Positions 1 through 6,561 of a stretch of DNA of 7,705 bases are shown here, in pieces. Under the pieces are notes generated by a model. The model did not search any database, was not told where the DNA came from, and saw only the letters and a list, made by a program, of their open reading frames with translations. Within the stretch, counting starts at the first letter, position 1; every line of letters begins with the position of its first letter. The translations under genes and the position numbers were made by a program. This stretch comes from JAIEPT01 sp038217425. GTDB lineage: Bacteria; Planctomycetota; Planctomycetia; Gemmatales; Gemmataceae. The stretch lies in contig JBBQPM010000268.1 in the NCBI GenBank assembly GCA_038217425.1, positions 1 to 7,705 on the forward strand, given 5' to 3'.

Positions 1-48
1 TGCGGTCTGCGCTTGCAATCGAAGATGGTACCGAGGTCGTCCTTCCCT

Positions 49-54
49 TAGAAT
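49..54 (+). promoter_or_regulatory. possible -10 box upstream of the HD-GYP/kinase operon
   Basis: TAGAAT matches the sigma-70 -10 consensus at five of six positions and lies 31 bases before the start codon of the first operon gene. The bases at the expected -35 distance (26-31, TGGTAC) match poorly, so this is a weak candidate. It is the best promoter-like element in the 85 bases available upstream. Confidence 0.22.
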
Positions 55-75
55 CGACGCAAGCTAAACACAGAC

Positions 76-80
76 GGAGA
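76..80 (+). promoter_or_regulatory. ribosome binding site of the HD-GYP regulator
   Basis: GGAGA ends five bases before ATG 86, a good Shine-Dalgarno spacing. It decides the start: the out-of-frame ATG at 81 is too close to this site, while ATG 86 opens directly into a canonical REC-domain beta strand and acidic pocket. Confidence 0.6.
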
Positions 81-85
81 ATGCC

Positions 86-1117
86 ATGCAAGCCACCATT
101 CTGGTCGTGGACGATACCCCGAGCAACATTTCCGTCCTGATGGAAATCCTGCGAGGCGAATATCGGGTACTGGCAGCCATCAACGGCGAGCAGGCACTGA
201 AGATCGCACGTGGAGATCCGCCGCCGGACTTAATTCTGCTGGACGTGATGATGCCGGAGATTAGCGGCTACGAGGTGTGCCAGCGTCTGAAGGCCGAAAG
301 CAGCACGCGCAAGATTCCCGTCATCTTCGTGACCGCCATGAATCAAGTCGAGGATGAGGCGCAAGGTTTTGCCTTGGGAGCGGTCGACTACATCACCAAA
401 CCGGTCAGCCCGCCGATCGTGAAGGCACGCGTGAAAACGCAGTTGGCGCTCTACGACCAGAATCGAGAATTGGAGCGGATGGTGCGCGAGCGCACGGCGG
501 AGTTGCACCATACCCGCCTTGAGATTATTAAACGCCTCGGCCGCGCCGGCGAATTCCGCGACAACGAGACTGGCATGCACGTCATCCGCGTGGCCCACTA
601 TTGCCGCCTGCTCGGCGAGGCGGTGCGCATGAACGAGGAGGACTTGGATCTCTTGTTCAATGCCGCGCCCATGCACGATATCGGCAAGATCGGAGTCCGC
701 GACCACGTGCTGCTCAAGCCCGGGAAGTTGGATGACGACGAAATCAAGGTCATGCGCCAGCATGTGCCGTTCGGCGCCGAGATCATTGGCGAGCATGCCG
801 ACGGCCTACTCTCGATGGCGCGGCTCATCGCCTTGACCCATCACGAGAAGTGGGACGGTACGGGTTATCACCGGGGCCTCAAGGGCGAGCAGATCCCACT
901 GGTGGGACGCATCACGTCGATCACCGACGTGTTCGACGCGCTGACGTCGGTACGTCCATATAAAAAGCCCTGGCCCGTCGAGGACGCCATCGCATTGATA
1001 AGGCGTGAAGCGGGCACGAGTTTCGATCCGGAACTAGTCCAAAAGTTTGTCGCCATTCTGCCGCAGATCCTGGCGGTGCGCGAAAAGTACTCTGACTCGC
1101 CCCAAGTTGGACATTGA
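86..1117 (+). CDS. response regulator with HD-GYP domain (predicted c-di-GMP phosphodiesterase, RpfG-like)
   Basis: Cytoplasmic output regulator of 343 residues, with no signal peptide or membrane segment. Residues 1-125 form a REC receiver: the acidic pocket is at ILVVDD, the phospho-acceptor is Asp53 in LLDVMMP, and the conserved Lys is in YITKPVSP. A charged helix (about 125-145) links it to an HD-GYP domain (about 145-325) carrying HDIGK (His197-Asp198), the HH pair at 252-253 and DGTGYHRGLKGEQIP. HD-GYP proteins of the RpfG family hydrolyse cyclic-di-GMP, usually activated by phosphorylation of the receiver. The metal ligands look intact, but the signature reads GYH (260-262) instead of GYP. 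The gene lies three bases before a hybrid kinase ending in an Hpt domain, its probable phosphodonor, an arrangement reminiscent of RpfC/RpfG. The fold assignment is very secure; activity on c-di-GMP is inferred from the family. Confidence 0.95.
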   Translation: MQATILVVDDTPSNISVLMEILRGEYRVLAAINGEQALKIARGDPPPDLILLDVMMPEISGYEVCQRLKAESSTRKIPVIFVTAMNQVEDEAQGFALGAVDYITKPVSPPIVKARVKTQLALYDQNRELERMVRERTAELHHTRLEIIKRLGRAGEFRDNETGMHVIRVAHYCRLLGEAVRMNEEDLDLLFNAAPMHDIGKIGVRDHVLLKPGKLDDDEIKVMRQHVPFGAEIIGEHADGLLSMARLIALTHHEKWDGTGYHRGLKGEQIPLVGRITSITDVFDALTSVRPYKKPWPVEDAIALIRREAGTSFDPELVQKFVAILPQILAVREKYSDSPQVGH

Positions 1118-1120
1118 CAT

Positions 1121-4100
1121 ATGAACCTGGCCAAACGCCTGGCATTGTTGTTGGCTGTGCCGCTCGTGGCCCTCGTGGCGCTCGGGGGGTTTCTGCATCT
1201 CCAATTGAAAGCCATCGAGGATCGCGGCACCTACGTCGCGGAACTTCAATTGCCCAGCGTCGGGGCGATCGGCAATATCACGCGAAAGCACGCGGAGATA
1301 CGCGTCAATCTGCGCGACTACCTGCTGGCGCGGGGCGAGAAGGAACGAGCCAAGGCGCTCGCCGCGTTCGAGGCGGCTGAAAAAGATTTGAATCGACTGC
1401 TCGATCAATACGACGAGAAGTACATATCCGATGAGCGGGATCGCCAGCTGCTGGGCGATTTTCGCAATTTGACGGAGCAGTGGATCACGGAAGCGAACGA
1501 GTTGAAAGTCTTCCTGGCGAAAGAGCAACGCCAGGAAGCGATGGAACAACTCTTCAACAAGATGCCTCTCTTGGGCGAACGAGGCCACAAAGTCGCGACC
1601 GATTGGGCCGAGCACAACGAACGGCTGGCAAGCGCGGCCAGCCGCGCAACGGTCAGCGCGACGAGGGACGCAGGTGCGAAATGGTGGATCGGTAATGCGT
1701 TGGCCATGTTAATTGCCGTGGCGCTGGGTTACTGGACCTTGCGGCGGATCGTGCTGCCGCTGCGGGCCGTGGAAACTTCGGTGAAGGCAATCGCGGCCGG
1801 CGATTACGCGCAGGAAGTGCCGTTCACTCATGCGACCGACGAGATCGGCAGCCTCGCGCGTTCCGTGCAGGTCTTAAAGCAGAACGCGGAAGCGACGGCG
1901 GAGCATCGCTGGGTAAGCGCGAGTTCCGCCACTCTCGTGAGCGGTTTGTCCGGAGCGACGACGCTCGCCGAGTTCGGTCGTCGTCTGTTGGCGGAACTTG
2001 TGCCCATCGTCGGCGGGGGGGTGGCGGGCTTTTACGTCTTTGATGAGGACGCGGCGCGACTCCGGCGCTATGCCGGCTATGGCCTGGTAGAGGGGAAAGT
2101 GGCGGACACCTTCGGCGTGGGCGAGGGCCTGGCGGGCCAGAGCGCCCGAGATCGCCGTATGATCATTCTCAGCGAACTGCCGCCTGAATACCTGCGCATC
2201 GAGTCCGGCCTCGGCGGGGCTTCGCCGCAGCAATCGGTCGCGGTGCCGATTCTCGCCAAGGAATCCTTGCTCGGCGTGCTTGAGATCGCCACGTTTCGTC
2301 CCTTCGCGCCGCGCAAGCAAAAGTTATTCGCCGAAGTGATGCCGATCGTCGCCATGAATTTGGAAATCTTGCAGCGGAACCTGAACACCCAGGACCTGTT
2401 GGCCAAGACGCAAGAACAGGCGCGACGGCTTGAGAGTCAAAGTGTGGAGTTGCTCGCACAGCAGAAGGAGTTGAGGGCGAGCCAGGGGCGTCTGCGCGAA
2501 ATCGAGCAATTTTACCGCAGCGTACTGGAACGCGCGCCGGATGCCTTCCTGGTCGTGGCTGCGGACGGCGCCATCGACTTGGCGAACGAGCAATGCGAAA
2601 AACTGTTCGGTTACTCGCGCGCCGAACTCGTCGGCCAGTCCGTGGATATCCTGGTACCGGACGAGATTCGTCCGCAGCACCCGGCGCTGCGCGCGTCGTT
2701 TCACGGCGCGCCGACCACGCGCGCCATGGGCGCCATGCGAGAATTGCATGGGCGGCGTAAGGACGGCTCGCTGTTTCCCGTGGACATCGCGCTGAGCCCA
2801 GTGCCGGGACGCGACGGCACCGGCATTCAGGTGGCAGTCTCCGTGCGCGACGTCACCGACCGGAAACTGGCGGAGGTCGAGTTGAAGGCGGCCAAGAAGA
2901 AGGCCGAGGAAGCCACTCGCTTGAAGTCGATGTTCCTGGCGAACATGAGCCACGAGATTCGCACGCCCATGAACGCCATCATCGGCCTGTCCCACCTTGC
3001 CCTCAAGACGGAACTAAACGCCAAGCAGCGCGACTACGTCAGCAAGGTTCACAACGCCGGCACCTCGCTCTTGGCAATCATCAACGACATCCTTGACTTC
3101 TCCAAGATCGAGGCCGGCAGGCTCGACGTTGAAACCACTGACTTCCGCCTCGACGACGTCATCAGCTCGATGACCACGGTCACCGGCCAGAAAGCGACCG
3201 ACAAGGGGCTCGAGTATCTGGCCCACGTAGCGCCGGGCATCCCGCAGTTCCTCATCGGCGATCCGCACCGGTTGGGGCAAATCCTGACCAACCTCGTCAG
3301 CAACGCCGTCAAGTTCACCGAACGCGGCGAAGTCGTCGTCAGCGCCGCACTTCTTCAGCGAACGGGTGAAAAGTGCCAGCTTAAGTTCATGGTCCGTGAC
3401 ACCGGCATCGGCATGAGTAAGGAGCAGGCGGCGAAGCTCTTCCAGCCATTTACGCAGGCCGACATGTCGACGACGCGCAAGTACGGCGGCACTGGGTTGG
3501 GGCTCACGGTCTCACGCCGGCTGGTCGAACTCATGGGCGGGCAAATCTGGCTCGACAGCGAACCGGGCGTCGGCACCACCTTTACCTTCACCGTCTGGCT
3601 TGGCGTCGGCCAGCAGAAGGGCGCCGGCAGGATCGTGCCCGAGAAGTTGACCACGATGCGGGCCCTGATCGTGGACGACAATGCCGGCGCACGCGAGATC
3701 ATCGATGACCTGCTCAAAGGCGTCGTCGCTCACGCGGACGCCGTCGCTTCCGGCGCAGAGGCCATCGCGGCCGTTCAGCAAGCCGATGGCGCCGCGCCGT
3801 ACGACGTCGTCTTGATGGACTGGCGCATGCCCGGCATGGATGGCCTGGAAGTGGCTCGCACCATCAAGGCCGATGCGTCACTCAAACATCACCCAGCAAT
3901 CGTCATGGTCACGGCATTCGGGCGGGACGAGGTTCGCGAGGAGGCGGAACGGCTGCACCTCGAAGGGTTCCTGGTCAAGCCCGTGACCCGTTCGATGCTT
4001 GTGGATTCGCTCGTGAGCGTGTTCGCAGATTCGCGCGATCAGGCGGCCGTAGTTGCGACCGCCACAGCCGAAGGGGTTAGCCTTGCGGGCCTACAAATCC

Positions 4101-5110
4101 TGCTCGTCGAGGACAACGACATCAACCAGCAGATCGCCGTCGAACTCCTTGAAGGCGTCGGGGCGAAGATAGACGTGGTCGCAAACGGACGGCTGGCCGT
4201 TGACAAGTTATTCGGCGGGCCGATGCCGCCCCCCTTTGACCTAGTGCTTATGGACTTGCAGATGCCGGTGATGGACGGACATCAAGCAACCGCGAAGATT
4301 CGCGCCGACCAACGTTTCGCGGATTTGCCGATTTTCGCCATGACGGCACATGCCACCCTGGAAGAACGCGACTTCTGCCTGGCCAACGGCATGAACGGCC
4401 ACATCGCCAAACCCATCGATCCGGCGTTTCTATTCGACACTCTCAGCAAAGTCACACGACGGGTCCCAGCCGCTCCCGACGCGACGCGACCGGCCGCCGT
4501 GCCAGTTGACGGGCCACCGATTGACGGACTCGATCGCGCGGACGGGCTGCGCCGTGTCGGCGGCAATGCCAAGCTCTACACGAAGCTGCTCCGCGAGTTC
4601 GCAAGCCAGCAGGCCGAGGCGGTCGAGCGGATTCGTGCCGCGCTGGCGGCAAACGATAATGAAAGCGCCACGCGCCTGGCACACACCCTGAGGGGGGTGG
4701 CGGGCAGCCTCGGCGCCGGCTCCGTGCAAAGGGCCGCCGCCGAGATCGAGAAGCTGTTCCGCGACGGCTCACCGGCAGACGGAATCCACGCGGCGCTCGG
4801 CCAACTTGCCGCAGTTCTCGATCCGTTATTGGACCATATTCGCTCCAACCTCGCCATCAGCGCCGAATTGCCGCCTCTTGCACCTGTCGTCCCTCCAGCG
4901 CAAACGCATGCCGTTGCCGCGCAGCTCGCAAAGCTATTCGCCACTTTCGACACCAACGCGGTGACGTTTACCGAACAAAACGAGGCCATTCTCCGTTCCG
5001 CATTCGACGCCAAATCGTGGGAGCGATTCCGCCGCCTCACCGAAGAGTTTGCGTTTGCCGAAGCTCAAACTCTCCTCGACCAGGCACGGGCCGACTTACC
5101 CAAACCTTGA
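1121..5110 (+). CDS. membrane hybrid histidine kinase: HAMP-GAF-PAS-HisKA-HATPase-REC-REC-Hpt
   Basis: Inner-membrane sensor kinase of 1329 residues. TM1 spans about 7-27. A largely helical, probably periplasmic sensor (28-187, like four-helix-bundle ligand domains) leads to TM2 (about 188-210). Then come HAMP (208-260), GAF (about 267-415), coiled coil (about 420-465) and PAS (about 465-582). HisKA carries His611 in MSHEIRTPMN. The HATPase has N-box Asn724/Asn728, DTGIGM from 760 and GGTGLGL from 789. REC1 (846-965) has Asp900 and Lys953. REC2 (991-1110) has Asp1045 and Lys1097. Hpt has His1188 in RLAHTLRGVAGSLGA. A proline-rich linker and a helical tail (about 1235-1329) follow. All relay residues are present, so a His-Asp-His-Asp phosphorelay is expected, with the upstream HD-GYP regulator as likely final acceptor. 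ATG 1121 is chosen because TM1 begins at residue 7 and the upstream stop is three bases away, which implies translational coupling; no strong Shine-Dalgarno is seen. The signal cannot be named. Confidence 0.96.
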   Translation: MNLAKRLALLLAVPLVALVALGGFLHLQLKAIEDRGTYVAELQLPSVGAIGNITRKHAEIRVNLRDYLLARGEKERAKALAAFEAAEKDLNRLLDQYDEKYISDERDRQLLGDFRNLTEQWITEANELKVFLAKEQRQEAMEQLFNKMPLLGERGHKVATDWAEHNERLASAASRATVSATRDAGAKWWIGNALAMLIAVALGYWTLRRIVLPLRAVETSVKAIAAGDYAQEVPFTHATDEIGSLARSVQVLKQNAEATAEHRWVSASSATLVSGLSGATTLAEFGRRLLAELVPIVGGGVAGFYVFDEDAARLRRYAGYGLVEGKVADTFGVGEGLAGQSARDRRMIILSELPPEYLRIESGLGGASPQQSVAVPILAKESLLGVLEIATFRPFAPRKQKLFAEVMPIVAMNLEILQRNLNTQDLLAKTQEQARRLESQSVELLAQQKELRASQGRLREIEQFYRSVLERAPDAFLVVAADGAIDLANEQCEKLFGYSRAELVGQSVDILVPDEIRPQHPALRASFHGAPTTRAMGAMRELHGRRKDGSLFPVDIALSPVPGRDGTGIQVAVSVRDVTDRKLAEVELKAAKKKAEEATRLKSMFLANMSHEIRTPMNAIIGLSHLALKTELNAKQRDYVSKVHNAGTSLLAIINDILDFSKIEAGRLDVETTDFRLDDVISSMTTVTGQKATDKGLEYLAHVAPGIPQFLIGDPHRLGQILTNLVSNAVKFTERGEVVVSAALLQRTGEKCQLKFMVRDTGIGMSKEQAAKLFQPFTQADMSTTRKYGGTGLGLTVSRRLVELMGGQIWLDSEPGVGTTFTFTVWLGVGQQKGAGRIVPEKLTTMRALIVDDNAGAREIIDDLLKGVVAHADAVASGAEAIAAVQQADGAAPYDVVLMDWRMPGMDGLEVARTIKADASLKHHPAIVMVTAFGRDEVREEAERLHLEGFLVKPVTRSMLVDSLVSVFADSRDQAAVVATATAEGVSLAGLQILLVEDNDINQQIAVELLEGVGAKIDVVANGRLAVDKLFGGPMPPPFDLVLMDLQMPVMDGHQATAKIRADQRFADLPIFAMTAHATLEERDFCLANGMNGHIAKPIDPAFLFDTLSKVTRRVPAAPDATRPAAVPVDGPPIDGLDRADGLRRVGGNAKLYTKLLREFASQQAEAVERIRAALAANDNESATRLAHTLRGVAGSLGAGSVQRAAAEIEKLFRDGSPADGIHAALGQLAAVLDPLLDHIRSNLAISAELPPLAPVVPPAQTHAVAAQLAKLFATFDTNAVTFTEQNEAILRSAFDAKSWERFRRLTEEFAFAEAQTLLDQARADLPKP

Positions 5111-5113
5111 CTG

Positions 5114-5306
5114 CTAAGGAATCTGCAAAAACTCGCGAGTTGCTCGGTCGCCAAAGCATGGGCTAGACCGAAAAAACCGAAGGTAAAGCTGCGCAGGAAT
5201 TTTGTGACGTTCATCACGGAAGATTATATACGCTCGTGGAGCCTTTCTTTGAACGGGGCATCGACTACTTTGCCGGACAAGTCTCCATTTTTGAGCAAGC
5301 AAGGCT
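5114..5306. other. intergenic stretch after the kinase operon, no gene recognised
   Basis: About 190 bases with no convincing coding region on either strand; short open frames here have no recognisable motif. It holds a perfect 12-base palindrome AACTCGCGAGTT at 5130-5141 and a 6-base inverted repeat TCGGTC/GACCGA (5144-5149 and 5166-5171). Neither is followed by a T-run on the plus strand, so no intrinsic terminator for the operon is visible. Confidence 0.5.
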
Positions 5307-5491
5307 CTACCGAGCAGATAGATCCCCAGCCTCTGCCTCATCCTCGACTACTACATGCAAATAAACGCTCGTCACGGCCACGTTCAAATGCCCGGCAGCC
5401 AACCGCACTTCCGCCAGCGCCCGCCCGCGAGCGCATGGCTGATGAACGTGTGCCGACCATGGTGGATCGTGAGCGTACGAAGCCTCGCCAC
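5307..5491 (-). pseudogene. tyrosine recombinase/integrase C-terminal remnant, frameshifted
   Basis: Read on the minus strand, two frames together give the end of a tyrosine recombinase catalytic domain. The first frame (5491 to about 5417) reads TLTIHHGRHTFISHALAGGR and carries box II HxxR with catalytic Arg at 5453-5455. The second frame (about 5420 to 5307) reads ALAEVRLAAGH, then LNVAVTSVYLH, giving the conserved GH (His at 5388-5390), the nucleophile Tyr at 5361-5363, and a natural-looking end at TAG 5307-5309. Restoring one base in the G/C run near 5417-5425 joins them as ALAGGR-ALAEV. Upstream of 5491 the first frame meets a TGA (5492-5494), and no N-terminal or core-binding domain is present. 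Enzymes of this family cut and rejoin DNA to move integrative elements, phages or integron cassettes. This piece of about 60 codons cannot be active. The combined motifs are strong despite the frameshift. Confidence 0.82.
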
Positions 5492-5494
5492 TCA

Positions 5495-6140
5495 AGAATT
5501 ATGCGTTTGATGAAGAGGTCCTCCGTGCCATGGTGGGGTTCGATGGCGAGGCCGCAGGACCTTTGTGCGTTGCCTTCTCTCCCAATAGCAAATGGCTCGC
5601 AGCCGGCGGCCTGGAACGCCAAGGCGATTCTCTCGCTGGAGTCGTGCAGGTCTGGGATACGGCCACGGGCAAACACCAATTCACGCTGAGAGGAAACAAG
5701 TTGCCGGTCGGAATGATCGCATTCTCCCCGACAGCCGCATGTTAGCCACAGCGGAGTTTGAGTCGAGAGCGCGCATCACCGTCTGGGAGCTGGCTTCGCG
5801 GCAGAAGCGTGCCAGTATACGCCTGCAATCGTCGGCCCCCGTGCGCGCACTGGTTCTTTCGCCGAACGGTAAGACGATCGCCTGGGCCGCCGGAACCCAG
5901 ACGAATGGGTCTTCTGAGCTGGCTCTGTGGCCTCTTCTTGAGGGCGACGAAACGGTCCTCCTCAAGGGACATCGTGGCGGCGTCGGAGCGGTGGTGTTTG
6001 CGCCGGATGGCAAAACATTAGCCTCGACTGGTTTTGACGGAACCGTCAAAATTTGGGATGCGACCAGCCACGAAGAGCGTATGAGCTTGCCCGCATTTGG
6101 CGCCAGGGGGACGGGTGCTGCCATTGATTTTCGACCAACT
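5495..6140 (+). pseudogene. WD40-repeat (beta-propeller) protein remnant, frameshifted and truncated
   Basis: Coding similarity starts abruptly near 5495 and includes ATG 5530. Frame 1 runs to TAG 5743-5745 and carries a WD40 blade (CVAFSPNSKWLAAGG, then VVQVWDTATGK) and the start of a second (GMIAFSP). Adding one base after the C-run at 5726-5729 moves into frame 3, which continues as DSRMLATAE, ITVWELASR, then APVRALVLSPNGKTIAWAAG and GHRGGVGAVVFAPDGKTLAS followed by TVKIWDATS. That is about four blades. After AAIDF (about 6135) the WD40 pattern stops, although the frame stays open to TAA 6426-6428, running antisense through the tRNA gene. WD40 blades form protein-binding propellers. With about four blades, no clear start or signal sequence and an internal frameshift, this looks like a decayed internal piece of a longer protein. 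A sequencing error in the C-run would repair the frame but not the missing ends. Confidence 0.8.
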
Positions 6141-6186
6141 CCGTTTGCACCCCGGTTTGCACCAACTCACGACAAACGGGTGCAAA
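6141..6186. repeat. cluster of short direct and inverted repeats
   Basis: GTTTGCACC occurs twice in tandem (6143-6151 and 6155-6163). TTTGCACCC (6144-6152) is inverted as GGGTGCAAA (6178-6186), and CCGTTTG (6141-6147) is inverted as CAAACGG (6173-6179). They sit exactly where the WD40 pattern breaks off. They could be a small folded DNA/RNA element or the end of a decayed mobile element; no terminal inverted repeat of a known family is recognised. Confidence 0.5.
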
Positions 6187-6270
6187 TGGCGTCAACTCCT
6201 GTCAAAATGGACGAACCTACGGGGGCGAGGGACTTGAAAGCAGGGTTCGACACAAAGTCAAACGGGGTCA

Positions 6271-6307
6271 AAGCAAAAGGCCCGCTGACAACGGTTGTCA
6301 GCGGGCC
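6271..6307 (-). terminator. intrinsic terminator of tRNA-Pro
   Basis: Perfect 14-base arms, GGCCCGCTGACAAC (6279-6292) and GTTGTCAGCGGGCC (6294-6307), separated by a single base, form a long GC-rich hairpin. Read on the minus strand, it starts seven bases after the tRNA 3' end and is followed by TTTTGCTTT. The T-tract lies on the minus-strand side only, so it terminates tRNA transcription rather than plus-strand genes. Confidence 0.85.
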
Positions 6308-6314
6308 TCGAAAG

Positions 6315-6389
<75 letters not shown>

Positions 6390-6442
6390 AACTTCTCGCG
6401 AGCGGATGCCGAGGCACCCTGGGATTAACTCGCTTCACGCGT

Positions 6443-6471
6443 ACCTTACAGGAAAATCGCGGGCTCGGCAA
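6443..6471 (-). promoter_or_regulatory. possible sigma-70 promoter of tRNA-Pro
   Basis: On the minus strand TTGCCG (6471-6466) and TAAGGT (6448-6443) are separated by 17 bases, a standard -35/-10 layout. Each box matches its consensus at about four of six positions. Transcription would start roughly 45 bases before the mature tRNA 5' end at 6389, suitable for RNase P processing. This rests on pattern matching only. Confidence 0.4.
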
Positions 6472-6500
6472 GATCCGATGGAATTTCCGGTCGGCCCCGT

Positions 6501-6506
6501 TAAAAT
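6501..6506 (+). promoter_or_regulatory. possible -10 box for the Ser/Thr kinase gene
   Basis: TAAAAT in an otherwise GC-rich intergenic stretch, 55 bases before the kinase start codon. The best -35 candidate at usable spacing (TGGAAT, 6479-6484) matches poorly. The region between the tRNA and the kinase start (6390-6561) holds no other recognisable element. Confidence 0.22.
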
Positions 6507-6561
6507 AGCCCCGGAGCGCCGTCCATGTTCTACTCCTTAATTTCATGTCACAGGCACGCTC

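Noticed and set aside
1034..1615. 193-codon minus-strand open frame
   Set aside because: It is antisense to the end of the HD-GYP gene and the start of the hybrid kinase; its composition is typical of a shadow frame.
2324..2995. 223-codon minus-strand open frame
   Set aside because: It is fully antisense to the GAF, PAS and HisKA regions of the hybrid kinase, with no motif of its own.
5144..5176. terminator for the kinase operon
   Set aside because: The stem is only six bases with a 16-base loop, and it is followed by an A-run, not a T-run, on the plus strand.
5338..5679. 113-codon minus-strand open frame
   Set aside because: It overlaps the recombinase remnant but in the frame lacking HxxR and Tyr motifs, and it is antisense to the WD40 fragment.
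5204..5689. 161-codon plus-strand open frame
   Set aside because: It runs through the recombinase remnant and into the WD40 remnant in a third frame. Its sequence is rich in Arg, Pro and Ser with no domain, as expected of an out-of-frame reading.
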